A stretch of DNA of 64,000 bases from Oceanobacillus sp. FSL K6-2867. GTDB lineage: Bacteria; Bacillota; Bacilli; Bacillales; Amphibacillaceae. This document shows, piece after piece, positions 20,854 through 29,476 of the stretch (positions within the stretch are counted from its first letter, which is position 1; each line of letters starts with the position of its first letter). The notes beneath the pieces are model-generated. The model did no database searches and was not told where the DNA came from. It was given only the letters and a program-made list of their open reading frames with translations. A program made the position numbers and the translations under genes. The DNA lies in the NCBI RefSeq assembly GCF_037963145.1, contig NZ_CP150144.1, forward strand, positions 2,728,001-2,792,000, in the 5' to 3' direction.

Positions 20854-21855
20854 ATGTTTTCTAGAGATATTGGAATCGACCTTGGAACTGCCAATGTTTT
20901 GATTCATGTAAAAGGAAAAGGAATTGTGTTAAATGAGCCATCTGTTGTAGCAATGGACCGAAATACTGGAAAAGTATTAGAAGTAGGGGAAGAAGCACGT
21001 CGTATGGTTGGACGTACGCCAGGAAATATTGAAGCCACTCGTCCATTGAAAGATGGAGTTATTGCTGACTTTGATGTAACAGAAGCTATGTTAAAGCATT
21101 TTATAAATAAAATTAATGTAAAAGGGTTATTATCGAAGCCAAGAATGCTTATTTGCTGCCCAACGAATATCACAAAAGTAGAGCAAAAGGCGATTAAGGA
21201 AGCGGCTGAGAAATCCGGCGGAAAGAAAGTTTATTTGGAAGAAGAGCCGAAAGTTGCAGCAATCGGTGCTGGAATGGAAATCTTCCAACCTAGTGGTAAT
21301 ATGGTCGTAGACATTGGTGGAGGAACGACAGATGTAGCGGTTCTTTCCATGGGAGGAATTGTAACATCAGAATCTATCAAAATGGCCGGCGATAAGTTTG
21401 ATGTTGATATACTGCAGTACATTAAGAAGAAATATAAACTTTTAATTGGTGAACGTACAGCAGAGGATATCAAAATTAATGTTGCTACTGTCTCTAAAGG
21501 ATCACGCAGTGAAGAAATGGATATCCGCGGCCGTGATATGGTAACTGGATTACCGCGCACGATTACTGTCGGTTCTGAAGAAATTCAAGCAGCACTGAGC
21601 GAATCTGTATCTCTTATTGTACAGGCAGCAAAATCGGTGCTGGAGCGTACGCCGCCGGAATTATCTGCAGATATTATTGATCGTGGAGTTATTTTAACTG
21701 GTGGCGGTGCATTATTACATGGTATCGATGAGCTTTTAGCAGAGGAATTGAAGGTTCCTGTATTTATTGCAGAGGATCCGATGGATTGTGTTGCAAAAGG
21801 AACAGGGATTATGCTCGAGAATATTGATAAAATAGAACGCAGCAAAATTGGCTAA
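20854..21855 (+). CDS. mbl: Actin-like rod-shape protein Mbl
   Basis: MreB-family actin homologue that guides the peptidoglycan elongation machinery along the cell cylinder. 333 residues; nucleotide-binding motifs DIGIDLGTANVLIHVKGKG, VVDIGGGTTDVAVLS and GVILTGGGALLHG are intact. The position between spoIIID and flhO is that of mbl in B. subtilis, distinguishing it from mreB (minCD locus) and mreBH. ATG 20854 with MFSRDIGIDLG N-terminus. Confidence 0.96.
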   Translation: MFSRDIGIDLGTANVLIHVKGKGIVLNEPSVVAMDRNTGKVLEVGEEARRMVGRTPGNIEATRPLKDGVIADFDVTEAMLKHFINKINVKGLLSKPRMLICCPTNITKVEQKAIKEAAEKSGGKKVYLEEEPKVAAIGAGMEIFQPSGNMVVDIGGGTTDVAVLSMGGIVTSESIKMAGDKFDVDILQYIKKKYKLLIGERTAEDIKINVATVSKGSRSEEMDIRGRDMVTGLPRTITVGSEEIQAALSESVSLIVQAAKSVLERTPPELSADIIDRGVILTGGGALLHGIDELLAEELKVPVFIAEDPMDCVAKGTGIMLENIDKIERSKIG

Positions 21856-21906
21856 TGTGAATGAATTAAAAAGATTATATTCCTGAGTACATATCTTAAA
21901 GTGCAA

Positions 21907-21978
21907 GTTCAAAAAAGGTAATTAAAGAACCGGAAATTTGGTGCGCCATTTTTTCGGGGCTTTTGAACGACCTCTTCA
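21907..21978. repeat. Palindromic element, GTTCA-A(n)...T(n)-GAAC family, copy 2
   Basis: GTTCAAAA at 21907-21914 pairs with TTTTGAAC at 21961-21968; the right flank GACCTCT mirrors the left flank AGAGGCT of copy 1 at 15920. Between the arms is AT-rich sequence with a GCGCC core. Located between mbl and flhO. Confidence 0.45.
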
Positions 21979-22031
21979 TGATTTGATTTACTCGAATGGT
22001 ACAGCAATGCCCTGTGGAGGAGGAATAAAAC

Positions 22032-22841
22032 ATGTTACGAGGCTTTTATACAGCAGCTAGTGGAATGATTTCACAGCAAAGACAGCAGGAAGCATTGGCG
22101 AATAATATTGCAAATGCGAATACACCAGGCTATAAAGCAGACCAGACAAGCTTGCGTGCTTTTCCTGAATTATTGCTGAAAGAAATGGGATCGCAGAAAC
22201 GTCTGCCTACGACACAGGGAGAGTTGCAATTCCCGATTCAGACACCCATTGGTTCCATCAACACAGGTGTTTATGTACAAGAGACAATTCCAAATTTTAA
22301 CCAAGGTGATATCAGAGAGACTGGAATAACTACCGATATTGCTCTTGTAGGGGGCACAATGCCTGATGAAACGGGCTCCTTGTTTTTCACGGTACAAAAC
22401 GAGGCTGGAGTAGTGCGCTATACAAGAAATGGTAATTTTACTATTGATGGACAAGGCTTTCTTGTGACCAATCAAGGCTATTATGTGCTTGACGATGCAG
22501 GTAACCCGATTGAAACAAACGGAATGGAATTTGAGGTTTCGTCAGAAGGTATTTTGCGAACTCCTGAACAAGCGGTTCAGCTCGGTATTTCATACACTGC
22601 AGATGTAAACGGCATGGTCAAGGAAGGAAATGATCTTTTTGCTGGTGAGGCAGGACAGGTCCCGGCAGGAGCAGAATTCTCCATTCATCAGGGTTATCTT
22701 GAACAATCAAATGTGGATACCATGCAAACGATGACAGATATGATGAACGCTTACCGGATGTTCGAAACGAATCAGCGTGTTCTAAAAGCCTATGATGAAA
22801 GCATGGGTAAAGCTGTATCTGAAATTGGTCGCATTGGGTAG
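22032..22841 (+). CDS. flhO: Flagellar basal-body rod protein FlhO
   Basis: FlgF/FlgG-family axial protein of the flagellar rod. 269 residues. N-terminal rod signature MLRGFYTAASGMISQQRQ and ANNIANANTPGYKAD; C-terminal helix DTMQTMTDMMNAYRMFETNQRVLKAYDES, which packs against the N-terminal helix in the assembled rod. Ribosome site GGAGGAGG upstream. Its stop is 19 bases before flhP and the two form an operon, as in Bacillus. Confidence 0.93.
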   Translation: MLRGFYTAASGMISQQRQQEALANNIANANTPGYKADQTSLRAFPELLLKEMGSQKRLPTTQGELQFPIQTPIGSINTGVYVQETIPNFNQGDIRETGITTDIALVGGTMPDETGSLFFTVQNEAGVVRYTRNGNFTIDGQGFLVTNQGYYVLDDAGNPIETNGMEFEVSSEGILRTPEQAVQLGISYTADVNGMVKEGNDLFAGEAGQVPAGAEFSIHQGYLEQSNVDTMQTMTDMMNAYRMFETNQRVLKAYDESMGKAVSEIGRIG

Positions 22842-22860
22842 GGACTAAGGAGGTACAATC

Positions 22861-23694
22861 ATGTCTCACATAATGAATCAAGCAGCTGTCACAATGAACC
22901 AGCTGCAGCAAAAGCTCGATATTATCGGCAACAATATGGCAAACAGTCAGACAACAGGTTACAAAAGCCGCCAAGCTGAATTTTCTTCGCTCTTGTTTAG
23001 CCAAATCAATAATTTATCCGCTCGAGAAAATGCTGAAGGACGACTAACACCAGACGGTATACGAATTGGCTCGGGAGCAAAAATTGGTTCAGTGGGCAAC
23101 GATTTGACACTTGGTTCCATTTCTGAAACAGGGAGAGCACTTGATGCTGCGTTGACACGAGAAAATTATCTGTTTCAAATTCAAGTAGATCAAAATGGTC
23201 AGAATGAAACATTATACACCAGAGACGGATCCTTTTTTCTGAGTCCAGTAAATAACAATGAGGCAGTCATGTTAACGACAGGTGATGGCCACCCAGTACT
23301 TGGTCAAGATGGTCCGATTGTTCTTTCAGATGGATTCGATTCGATTGCCCTTCGTGAAAACGGCCAAATTGTTGTTACACGTGGTGGTCAAGATGCTGTT
23401 GAAGCACAGGTGCAAGTTGTGCAAGCAATTCGACCAACCATACTTGAAGCAGCAGGTGAGAACATGTTACGCCTTCCTGACCTCAATAACCTTGGATATG
23501 AAATGAATGAAATAATCGAGGAGGTAGGTGTTAATGAGAATATGATTCAAAGCGGTGCACTTGAACAGTCAAATGTGGACTTATCAAAGCAAATGACCGA
23601 TTTGATTATGACTCAGCGTTCCTACCAGTTTAATGCCCGAACGATTTCAATGGGTGACCAAATGATGGGGCTCGTTAATCAGCTAAGATCTTAA
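22861..23694 (+). CDS. flhP: Flagellar basal-body rod protein FlhP
   Basis: Second FlgG-like rod protein, 277 residues, paralogue of FlhO. N-terminal MSHIMNQAAVTMNQLQQKLD and GNNMANSQTTGYKSR, C-terminal LEQSNVDLSKQMTDLIMTQRSYQFNARTI are the family ends. AGGAGGT ribosome site. Flagellar function is indicated by family only; no other flagellar genes are in the window except a YjfB-like one. Confidence 0.92.
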   Translation: MSHIMNQAAVTMNQLQQKLDIIGNNMANSQTTGYKSRQAEFSSLLFSQINNLSARENAEGRLTPDGIRIGSGAKIGSVGNDLTLGSISETGRALDAALTRENYLFQIQVDQNGQNETLYTRDGSFFLSPVNNNEAVMLTTGDGHPVLGQDGPIVLSDGFDSIALRENGQIVVTRGGQDAVEAQVQVVQAIRPTILEAAGENMLRLPDLNNLGYEMNEIIEEVGVNENMIQSGALEQSNVDLSKQMTDLIMTQRSYQFNARTISMGDQMMGLVNQLRS

Positions 23695-23939
23695 CATTAT
23701 CCCTTTTATCACGCATTAACAAGCTGTAATACCACGCCTTTAAAAATGAGAAAGATGAGATTTGAAGTTGGGGAGACAGCTTGTAAATACCTGATTTTGT
23801 TCAACTAACAATCAGTGGGGTGGGAAAAGATCCCGAATAATTGAAGAGTTTCACTTTATTAGGTGATCGTACACGATTGTGTTACACTTCAATTAAGAAA
23901 AAGCGTTTTGATTTGCAGGGGAATAAGGAGCAGCAAATT

Positions 23940-24293
23940 ATGTCAACAAACCAATCTGAAAAAAACTCTAGAAGAGCTCTGAAAGAAGAAAAACAAGCAA
24001 CAAAGAAACTGAAAGCACCGAAAGAGTCTCCTAAATCTAGTTCAGCTTCAGATAAGCAGTCCAGAAAACAGCAAAAGCTAAAACATAAAGCTGAAAAAAA
24101 GGAAAATAGAAGACCGCGACGTCGTATTTTTCCTATTTGGCTACGGATTATCATTGTTTTAATTCTTGCTGCTGCTGCACTAGTTGCTGGATTGATGATT
24201 GGCTATGGAATTATTGGTGACGGTGTTCCAACTGATGCACTAAAAAAAGAAACGTGGCAGCATATCATTGATATTGTTACAAAGGTAGAATAA
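23940..24293 (+). CDS. EpuA-family small membrane protein
   Basis: 117 residues from ATG 23940 (AAGGAG at 23925-23930); an in-frame TTG at 23841 has no ribosome site. Residues 1-62 are highly charged (Lys/Glu/Ser-rich), then RRPRRRIFPIWLRIIIVLIL starts one membrane helix (about 63-88), followed by the conserved short tail MIGYGIIGDG...ALKKETWQHIIDIV. This matches EpuA-type proteins, often mislabelled in databases as RNA polymerase beta subunit. Role unknown; possibly envelope-related. A terminator follows. Confidence 0.75.
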   Translation: MSTNQSEKNSRRALKEEKQATKKLKAPKESPKSSSASDKQSRKQQKLKHKAEKKENRRPRRRIFPIWLRIIIVLILAAAALVAGLMIGYGIIGDGVPTDALKKETWQHIIDIVTKVE

Positions 24294-24322
24294 CTTCTTC
24301 TTAATTATATGTACGAACAAAA

Positions 24323-24362
24323 GACTATCGCATAACATTGGCGATAGCCTTTTATTTTTTTA
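24323..24362 (+). terminator. Terminator behind the EpuA-like gene
   Basis: CTATCGC and GCGATAG stem with AACATT-type loop, followed by a T-rich stretch CTTTTATTTTTTT. Confidence 0.8.
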
Positions 24363-24509
24363 TTATGCATTAACATTCTTTAGTATCCCATCTCTAAAAA
24401 TAAAGGTAGGAGAATCAGCCCCTTATAGCTGATTTTATGCAAAAGCTTGCCGATCTATCCTGTGGAATTTACAATCCCCCCACTGTTTGAAGTTTCTTTT
24501 TAGAAAACC

Positions 24510-24656
24510 TTATGTGATTTTTCTGCCTGTAACTAATCTAAAGATTAAAAGGATCAACGCAATAACGAGCAGAATATGAACCAGCCCGCCAGCTATATCA
24601 AATGAAAATCCAAGTAACCATAAAATGATAAGCAGGACAAATATAGTCCAAAGCAT
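24510..24656 (-). CDS. lmo0937-type 48-residue membrane protein
   Basis: Too short for usual gene finding. Reverse strand ATG at 24656 gives 48 residues: MLWTIFVLLIILWLLG, then FSFDIAGGLVHILLVIALIL and a basic end RLVTGRKIT. This is the pattern of the widespread lmo0937 family of tiny two-helix membrane proteins. A GAAAGGAG ribosome site lies at 24665-24672 on the reverse strand. Opposite in direction to fabZ. Function unknown; often stress-related in relatives. Confidence 0.8.
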   Translation of the reverse strand: MLWTIFVLLIILWLLGFSFDIAGGLVHILLVIALILLIFRLVTGRKIT

Positions 24657-24795
24657 AACGAATTCTCCTTTCAAAAAAATTAATTATTAAGCAACCATAT
24701 AGATTAAATACCTTTTATTGCTTTGTTTGAAACATATCAACTGCTATAATGAAATACATAGTGAAGCTGATAAAAGAATAAAGGAGAAAGATAAC

Positions 24796-25218
24796 ATGTT
24801 AGATGTTGAGCAAATTAAAGAAATTATTCCACACAGATATCCATTTTTATTGGTTGATAAAGTAACAGAGATGGAACAAGGAAAGCGCGTCGTTGGTCTG
24901 AAAAATGTAAGTATCAATGAACCGTTTTTCCAAGGGCATTTCCCAGATTATCCCGTTATGCCAGGTGTTTTAATTGTGGAAGCCCTCGCGCAGGTTGGGG
25001 CTATTGCAGTGTTAAATATAGAAGGCAACAAAGGGAAGATTGGTTTCCTGGCAGGAGTCGATAAATGCCGATTTAAACGTCAAGTAAAACCAGGTGATCA
25101 GCTGAAATTAGAAGTAGAGATTCTTCGAATGAAAGGCCCGGTTGGTAAAGGTAAAGGAATCGCAACAGTTGATGGTGAGGTAGCTTGTGAAGCAGAAATT
25201 ACGTTTGCAATTAAATAA
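24796..25218 (+). CDS. fabZ: 3-hydroxyacyl-ACP dehydratase FabZ
   Basis: Dehydrates 3-hydroxyacyl-ACP in fatty-acid elongation. 140 residues from ATG 24796, set by AAAGGAGAAAG just upstream; in-frame codons further up lack a ribosome site. Active-site His48 ([12 protein letters not shown]) and Glu62 ([10 protein letters not shown]) are present in the hot-dog fold. Gene order flhP...fabZ corresponds to B. subtilis ywpB. A terminator follows at 25285. Confidence 0.96.
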   Translation: MLDVEQIKEIIPHRYPFLLVDKVTEMEQGKRVVGLKNVSINEPFFQGHFPDYPVMPGVLIVEALAQVGAIAVLNIEGNKGKIGFLAGVDKCRFKRQVKPGDQLKLEVEILRMKGPVGKGKGIATVDGEVACEAEITFAIK

Positions 25219-25284
25219 AGACCGCATCAGATCTATTTAGTTTAAAAAGTGTTCCCAAGCAGTGCTAGAACTTGAGTGCTGATG

Positions 25285-25309
25285 AAAATTCCATGAAGTT
25301 GGAATTTTT
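25285..25309 (+). terminator. Terminator behind fabZ
   Basis: AAAATTCCA and TGGAATTTTT with a six-base loop. Confidence 0.75.
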
Positions 25310-25393
25310 ATCAATAATTTCGCATAAATCCGTATTTCTTCCTTAAAAATGGTTAAGCTAATGTCGATAGTGAACATCTCAAAGGAGGAATTA

Positions 25394-25630
25394 ATGATGA
25401 AAAGCAAATTACTTATCAGACTAGGTGCACCTGTTCTAGCATTATCTTTAGTTGCAGCTTGTGGAACTGATAATGAGCAAGACCCTGTTGAAGATAATGC
25501 ACCTATGGAGCCAACGGAGGAAAACGGGGAGAATCAAGATAATATGATGGAAGATGATAATCTTGATGGCGCACCGAATGAAGAAGAAGTTCCGAATGAC
25601 AACTTAGGTGATGATGAGGACAGAAAGTAA
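25394..25630 (+). CDS. Small acidic lipoprotein
   Basis: 78 residues from ATG 25394 (AAAGGAGG upstream). Signal peptide KSKLLIRLGAPVLALSLVAAC with a lipobox-like LVAAC, then an entirely Asp/Glu/Asn/Pro-rich, probably disordered tail (about 50 residues, MMEDDNLDGAPNEEEV). No family recognised. Predicted to be membrane-anchored on the outer face by lipidation. Confidence 0.7.
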   Translation: MMKSKLLIRLGAPVLALSLVAACGTDNEQDPVEDNAPMEPTEENGENQDNMMEDDNLDGAPNEEEVPNDNLGDDEDRK

Positions 25631-25733
25631 AACCACAGCAAGTGAATTAGCCTGCTTACAGTAGGTCAAATTCAATCATTCGAATATGAATATGGATAAT
25701 TGACTAGCTGAATTATCCGTGTTAAGCGATGAA

Positions 25734-25770
25734 AAAAGCAGAACGACTCCTATAACAGGCGTTCTGCTTT
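25734..25770. terminator. Bidirectional terminator between lipoprotein and yjfB-like gene
   Basis: AAAAGCAGAACG pairs with CGTTCTGCTTT across a 14-base loop; A-run on one side and T-run on the other suit both convergent genes. Confidence 0.75.
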
Positions 25771-25780
25771 GCAGTTTACT

Positions 25781-25963
25781 TCAAAGTTTTACATCTATCC
25801 TGTTGCCTAACGTTGGATGTGTGGGAGTGGAATCCTGCAGCATATCCATAAGCTGCAAACCTTGCTGTTCCGCTACATCCATAATATTATCCATTACTGC
25901 CATACTTGCATCGGTACGAACTTGCTGATTGGCCATTACCACAGACATGGCGGCTATATCCAT
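25781..25963 (-). CDS. YjfB-like putative motility protein
   Basis: 60 residues on the reverse strand: MDIAAMSVVMANQQVRTDAS, AVMDNIMDVAEQQGLQLMDML, ending DSTPTHPTLGNRIDVKL. This matches the small YjfB family, whose genes are often linked to motility in Bacillaceae. The reverse-strand ribosome site is AAAGAGGG before the ATG at 25963. Function unknown. Confidence 0.8.
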   Translation of the reverse strand: MDIAAMSVVMANQQVRTDASMAVMDNIMDVAEQQGLQLMDMLQDSTPTHPTLGNRIDVKL

Positions 25964-26043
25964 TTAAATCCCTCTTTTTTTTAATGTATTACCCCAAGTA
26001 TATCACATATTCGCAAGACAACTGTTTAACCATTGGCAATCTT

Positions 26044-26175
26044 TTATTTTTCCTTTTTGTCCTTTTTCTTTTTATTTCCTTGTGCTTTTTCCATTTTATC
26101 AGATTGCAGCTGCGAGCCCTTTTCTGTATTACGGCCATCGAGTTGTATATTTTGATTCTTTTTGTCTTTTGACAT
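26044..26175 (-). CDS. 43-residue highly charged protein
   Basis: Reverse strand, ATG at 26175, with AAGGAGG at 26183-26189 well placed. Sequence begins MSKDKKNQNIQLDGRNTEKG and ends in a Lys-rich tail (KKKKDKKEK). Hydrophilic, no membrane segment or signal. Resembles short Lys-rich spore or cytoplasmic proteins in general, but no family can be named. Supported mainly by the ribosome site. Confidence 0.6.
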   Translation of the reverse strand: MSKDKKNQNIQLDGRNTEKGSQLQSDKMEKAQGNKKKKDKKEK

Positions 26176-26342
26176 TAAACTGCCTCCTTCATTCCCTTAG
26201 ATAATTTACTTTACCCTTTCCGCTGTGCTTAAAAACAGATCTTTTTATTTTTGAGATTAAAAAGTTCTGTTTACGTGAAATATTTTGATAAATCTAGTAA
26301 AATAGGCTTAGTCCATAATGTATAAAAATAGGCGGTGAAAAG

Positions 26343-26804
26343 ATGGGAAAGCTTTATATTATTTCTTCTGACACAAAAGCAATTATGCGTCATACATCTT
26401 CATATTTTCGAGCGAAAGTATTAGAGGGTAATGAAGATAAAGACTCCATACATACACCAGAGCAAATTATTGACAACAGCTGTCTGCTGTATGGTTCCAA
26501 TTTAAAAGGGAGAAAAGAAGCTGTACAGAAAATCCTGTGCACAACCTCCAAATTACCAGTCCCAGTTTCTCCAACAAGAGGCGTATTTATGTTTCCAACA
26601 TCATCAACTAAAAATAAGGATTGCGTATGGGTAGCATTTCACCAAATTAAATTTTATGAACAGCGAGCTGATATGACGTATATTGAATTTTTAGATGGAA
26701 CAGGAATTTACGTCAATGCATCAGAAAATACAATTGACACACAGTATAAAAGAACAAGTCAAGTAATTGTACATTATAACAGGAGGATTTTGTTTGACCA
26801 TTGA
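26343..26804 (+). CDS. comK: ComK-family competence transcription factor
   Basis: 153 residues. IIDNSCLLYGSNLKGRKEAV and SPTRGVFMFPTSSTKNKDCVW align with the core of B. subtilis ComK (IVDRSCRFFGSSYAGRKAG, SNQIFLFPTLSS), the master activator of DNA-uptake genes. It is about 40 residues shorter than the 192-residue ComK, missing most of the C-terminal region. Starts at ATG 26343 after GGCGGTGAAAAG. Whether it still activates late competence genes cannot be told from sequence. Confidence 0.8.
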   Translation: MGKLYIISSDTKAIMRHTSSYFRAKVLEGNEDKDSIHTPEQIIDNSCLLYGSNLKGRKEAVQKILCTTSKLPVPVSPTRGVFMFPTSSTKNKDCVWVAFHQIKFYEQRADMTYIEFLDGTGIYVNASENTIDTQYKRTSQVIVHYNRRILFDH

Positions 26805-27000
26805 CAGTGTTTGCCTTTTGTCTATTTTTGCAGCAGTGGGTGATACATTGCTTGATGATTTAAATATAAAATGAGCGGGAAAAGAAAAGAAGCAATGCGT
26901 AATAATCCTGTTCGTTTTAGTGTTATACGAAGAAAATAAGGTACCGATAAAATGGCTAGTCATAATAAATCAAATGAAATACCAGGAGGTGATAATCTGT

Positions 27001-27303
27001 ATGTCTATATCACGTATTTTCAAATGGATTACTGGGATATTTGAAGGACTTTTAGGAATACCATTTCTTGGGGGGCTTTATATCCTCTCGAACGCTTGGA
27101 TGCCTCTTTTTGTTATGTTGATTCTCCATATTATTACATTGATACTTACAAAAAAAGACAATGGATCTGGATTTGGAAGTGTTTTGGGTATTATTACATC
27201 CATTATCGGATGGATACCAATTGTTGGAATGATTCTGCATATCATTACCGCTTTAATTCTCATTCTCTCTGCATCAAGGTCTGAGGGAAGACAGTACATT
27301 TAA
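27001..27303 (+). CDS. Small three-helix membrane protein
   Basis: 100 residues from ATG 27001, set by AGGAGGTGAT about ten bases upstream. Hydrophobic segments lie at about residues 10-32, 37-49 and 60-92 (LGIITSIIGWIPIVGMILHIITALILILSA). No family recognised. Function unknown; the next gene on this strand is tagO. Terminator 27307-27343 is shared with the convergent zwf. Confidence 0.7.
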   Translation: MSISRIFKWITGIFEGLLGIPFLGGLYILSNAWMPLFVMLILHIITLILTKKDNGSGFGSVLGIITSIIGWIPIVGMILHIITALILILSASRSEGRQYI

Positions 27304-27306
27304 ATA

Positions 27307-27343
27307 AAAAACTGCTATTACAATAATTGTAATAGCAGTTTTT
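27307..27343. terminator. Bidirectional terminator between the membrane protein gene and zwf
   Basis: AAAAACTGCTATTACAA and its exact complement TTGTAATAGCAGTTTTT form a long perfect stem with a 4-base centre. Confidence 0.9.
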
Positions 27344-27409
27344 CTACTTATACAAGCTAGGCTGTGAATAAATAATTAGTCGTCCAGCTTCGACGCTCCA
27401 TTCTGTTTG

Positions 27410-28885
27410 TTAAATAGACCACCAATGGAAGCCGTCTTTTGCAAGCAGTTCGTCCGAAGCGTCAGGTCCCATGGAGCCTGAGCGGTAGTTAGGGAAATCG
27501 GCGGTCCTATTGGTCCATTCGTTAATAATCGTATCAACGAACTTCCAAGATAATGCAACCTCATCCCAGTGTGTAAAGTTTGTCGCATCACCGATCATGC
27601 AATCATAAAGCAGCTTCTCATAAGCTTCTGGCGTGTTAATTCCTGGCACTGGATCATGATTATAGGCAAGCTGTATTGGCTCTGCAAGTGAACCAGTCCC
27701 TGACTTCTTCGCATTTAAACAAAGTGTAATACCTTCGTTTGGCTGGATATTAATAATCAGCAGGTTTGGATGTCTATCTTTGTCCTTTTTATAATATAAA
27801 TTCATTGGGATGTCTTTGAACTCAATTACAATTTTCGTTGATTTTTCTGCTAAACGTTTGCCGGTTCGAATATAAAATGGTACACCAGCCCATCGGTAAT
27901 TATCGATCATCAGCTTTCCAGCTACAAAAGTCTCTGTATTGGAATTTTCCAGCTCATCAGCTTCATCGACATATGCTGGAACTGTTTCCCCGCCAATTTT
28001 TCCGACTCCGTATTGTCCACGTACGAAGAAATTGTCTATTTCTTTTGGGGCAATTGGACGAAGTGCACGAAGAACTTTGATTTTTTCAGATCGTATTTCA
28101 TCCGTTGTTAGCTTAATCGGGGGCTCCATTGCTAATAAGGCAACCATTTGCAGCATATGATTCTGAACCATATCCCTTGTTGCCCCAGAAGTGTCATAGT
28201 AGCGTGCTCTTTCTTCAACACCTAATGTCTCGCTGGAAGTAACTTGAACGTTGGAAATAAAGCGATTATTCCATAAATGTTCAAAGATACCATTAGCAAA
28301 ACGGATAACTTCAATATTTTGCACCATTTCTTTACCTAAATAGTGGTCAATCCGATATATCTGATCCTCATCGAAAGCGCCGCGCAACTGTTGATTTAAT
28401 TTCTTGGCAGATTTCAAATCTATACCAAATGGCTTCTCAATCACAAGTCGTGACCAGCCAGCAGAATCCTTTAATCCGTATTCTTGTAATTTATTAGCAA
28501 TTGTCCCAAAGAACTCTGGCGCCATTGCCAAGTAAAATATACGGTTCTCCTCTGTCTGGTATGACCCTTCTAATTCTTTTATTAAGGCATTTAATCCACT
28601 GTAGGAGGAATCATCAGTCACATCGAATGATTGATAATAGAAGTGAGATACAAATTCCTCCAGATCTTCATTTGGAGAAACTGCCTCTTTAATGGAATTC
28701 GATACATTCTCGCGTAAAACCTCATCTGTCCAGGGACGACGGGCTAACCCGACAACAGCGAAATCCTCACTAATTTTACCACTCTGATAAAGGCGATATA
28801 TCGAAGGGAACAATTTTCGTTTCGCTAGATCACCTGTTGCTCCAAATATTACGATAACTGCTTTAGGCTGCAAATCATTACTCAT
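27410..28885 (-). CDS. zwf: Glucose-6-phosphate 1-dehydrogenase
   Basis: Oxidises glucose-6-phosphate to 6-phosphogluconolactone with NADP, first step of the pentose phosphate pathway. 491 residues. Nucleotide-binding GATGDLAKRKLFPS near the N-terminus, substrate and active-site signature RIDHYLGKEMVQN, and conserved VIEKPFG. Reverse strand; shares a terminator with the gene on its right-hand side of transcription. Stand-alone gene, no gnd or pgl neighbour. Confidence 0.96.
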   Translation of the reverse strand: MSNDLQPKAVIVIFGATGDLAKRKLFPSIYRLYQSGKISEDFAVVGLARRPWTDEVLRENVSNSIKEAVSPNEDLEEFVSHFYYQSFDVTDDSSYSGLNALIKELEGSYQTEENRIFYLAMAPEFFGTIANKLQEYGLKDSAGWSRLVIEKPFGIDLKSAKKLNQQLRGAFDEDQIYRIDHYLGKEMVQNIEVIRFANGIFEHLWNNRFISNVQVTSSETLGVEERARYYDTSGATRDMVQNHMLQMVALLAMEPPIKLTTDEIRSEKIKVLRALRPIAPKEIDNFFVRGQYGVGKIGGETVPAYVDEADELENSNTETFVAGKLMIDNYRWAGVPFYIRTGKRLAEKSTKIVIEFKDIPMNLYYKKDKDRHPNLLIINIQPNEGITLCLNAKKSGTGSLAEPIQLAYNHDPVPGINTPEAYEKLLYDCMIGDATNFTHWDEVALSWKFVDTIINEWTNRTADFPNYRSGSMGPDASDELLAKDGFHWWSI

Positions 28886-29004
28886 ATTTCGTTCCCTCGC
28901 TTTTTACTCTATATATACATCTATCATCTATTTTATAGGAAATAAAATATTAATCAAATAATGGATACTTTAATTGTGAACTTTTTAAAACCCATCTACA
29001 GTTA

Positions 29005-29448
29005 TTATTTCAATAGCATCCGGGATTTATTTAATAATTGATTAATAACACCTGAAAACATCAGTCCAATTGCGATTCCCCCCGAAAGCAGCATGACTTG
29101 GGCGGAAAGCTGAACACCTGTATAGTAATCATTTTCCACAAAATTGCGCATCGCATTATAGGCAATTCCACCAGGGACAAGCGGGATAATACCAGATACA
29201 TTGAAAATAATAATTGGCTTTTTAAAAATCTTGGCACATGTATGGCTTAAAACGGCAACAAGCATTGCAGCAAAAGTCGTAGCTGGTACAGGATCCATTC
29301 CTGCCTCAACCAAAACATAATAAAGAATCCAGCCAAACATACCGACAAAACCGCATTGGACGAGCGCATTCCGTGGAGCATTGAACAATATTCCGAAGCC
29401 GGCAGAGGCTATAAAGCTTGTAATAAGCTGCTGCATAATAATCATCAT
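29005..29448 (-). CDS. Threonine/serine exporter, ThrE C-terminal half (DUF3815)
   Basis: 147-residue membrane protein with about four helices and the conserved IPLVPGGIAYNAMRNFVENDY motif (Gly/Pro-rich loop). Matches the C-terminal half of the ThrE exporter family, which is split into two genes in Bacillus. Follows the partner at 29477 by 28 bases on the same strand, so the two probably make one transporter. Confidence 0.85.
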   Translation of the reverse strand: MMIIMQQLITSFIASAGFGILFNAPRNALVQCGFVGMFGWILYYVLVEAGMDPVPATTFAAMLVAVLSHTCAKIFKKPIIIFNVSGIIPLVPGGIAYNAMRNFVENDYYTGVQLSAQVMLLSGGIAIGLMFSGVINQLLNKSRMLLK

Positions 29449-29476
29449 ATTTCAACCTCCAAAATGAATACTCGTA

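Noticed and set aside
23719..23784. ACAAGCTGT/ACAGCTTGT inverted repeat behind flhP
   Set aside because: 9-base arms with a long loop and no T-run; weak evidence for a terminator or site.
25906..26172. 88-codon hydrophobic frame on the plus strand
   Set aside because: It lies opposite the small charged gene on the reverse strand, has no ribosome site, and its hydrophobicity comes from the Lys-rich complement.
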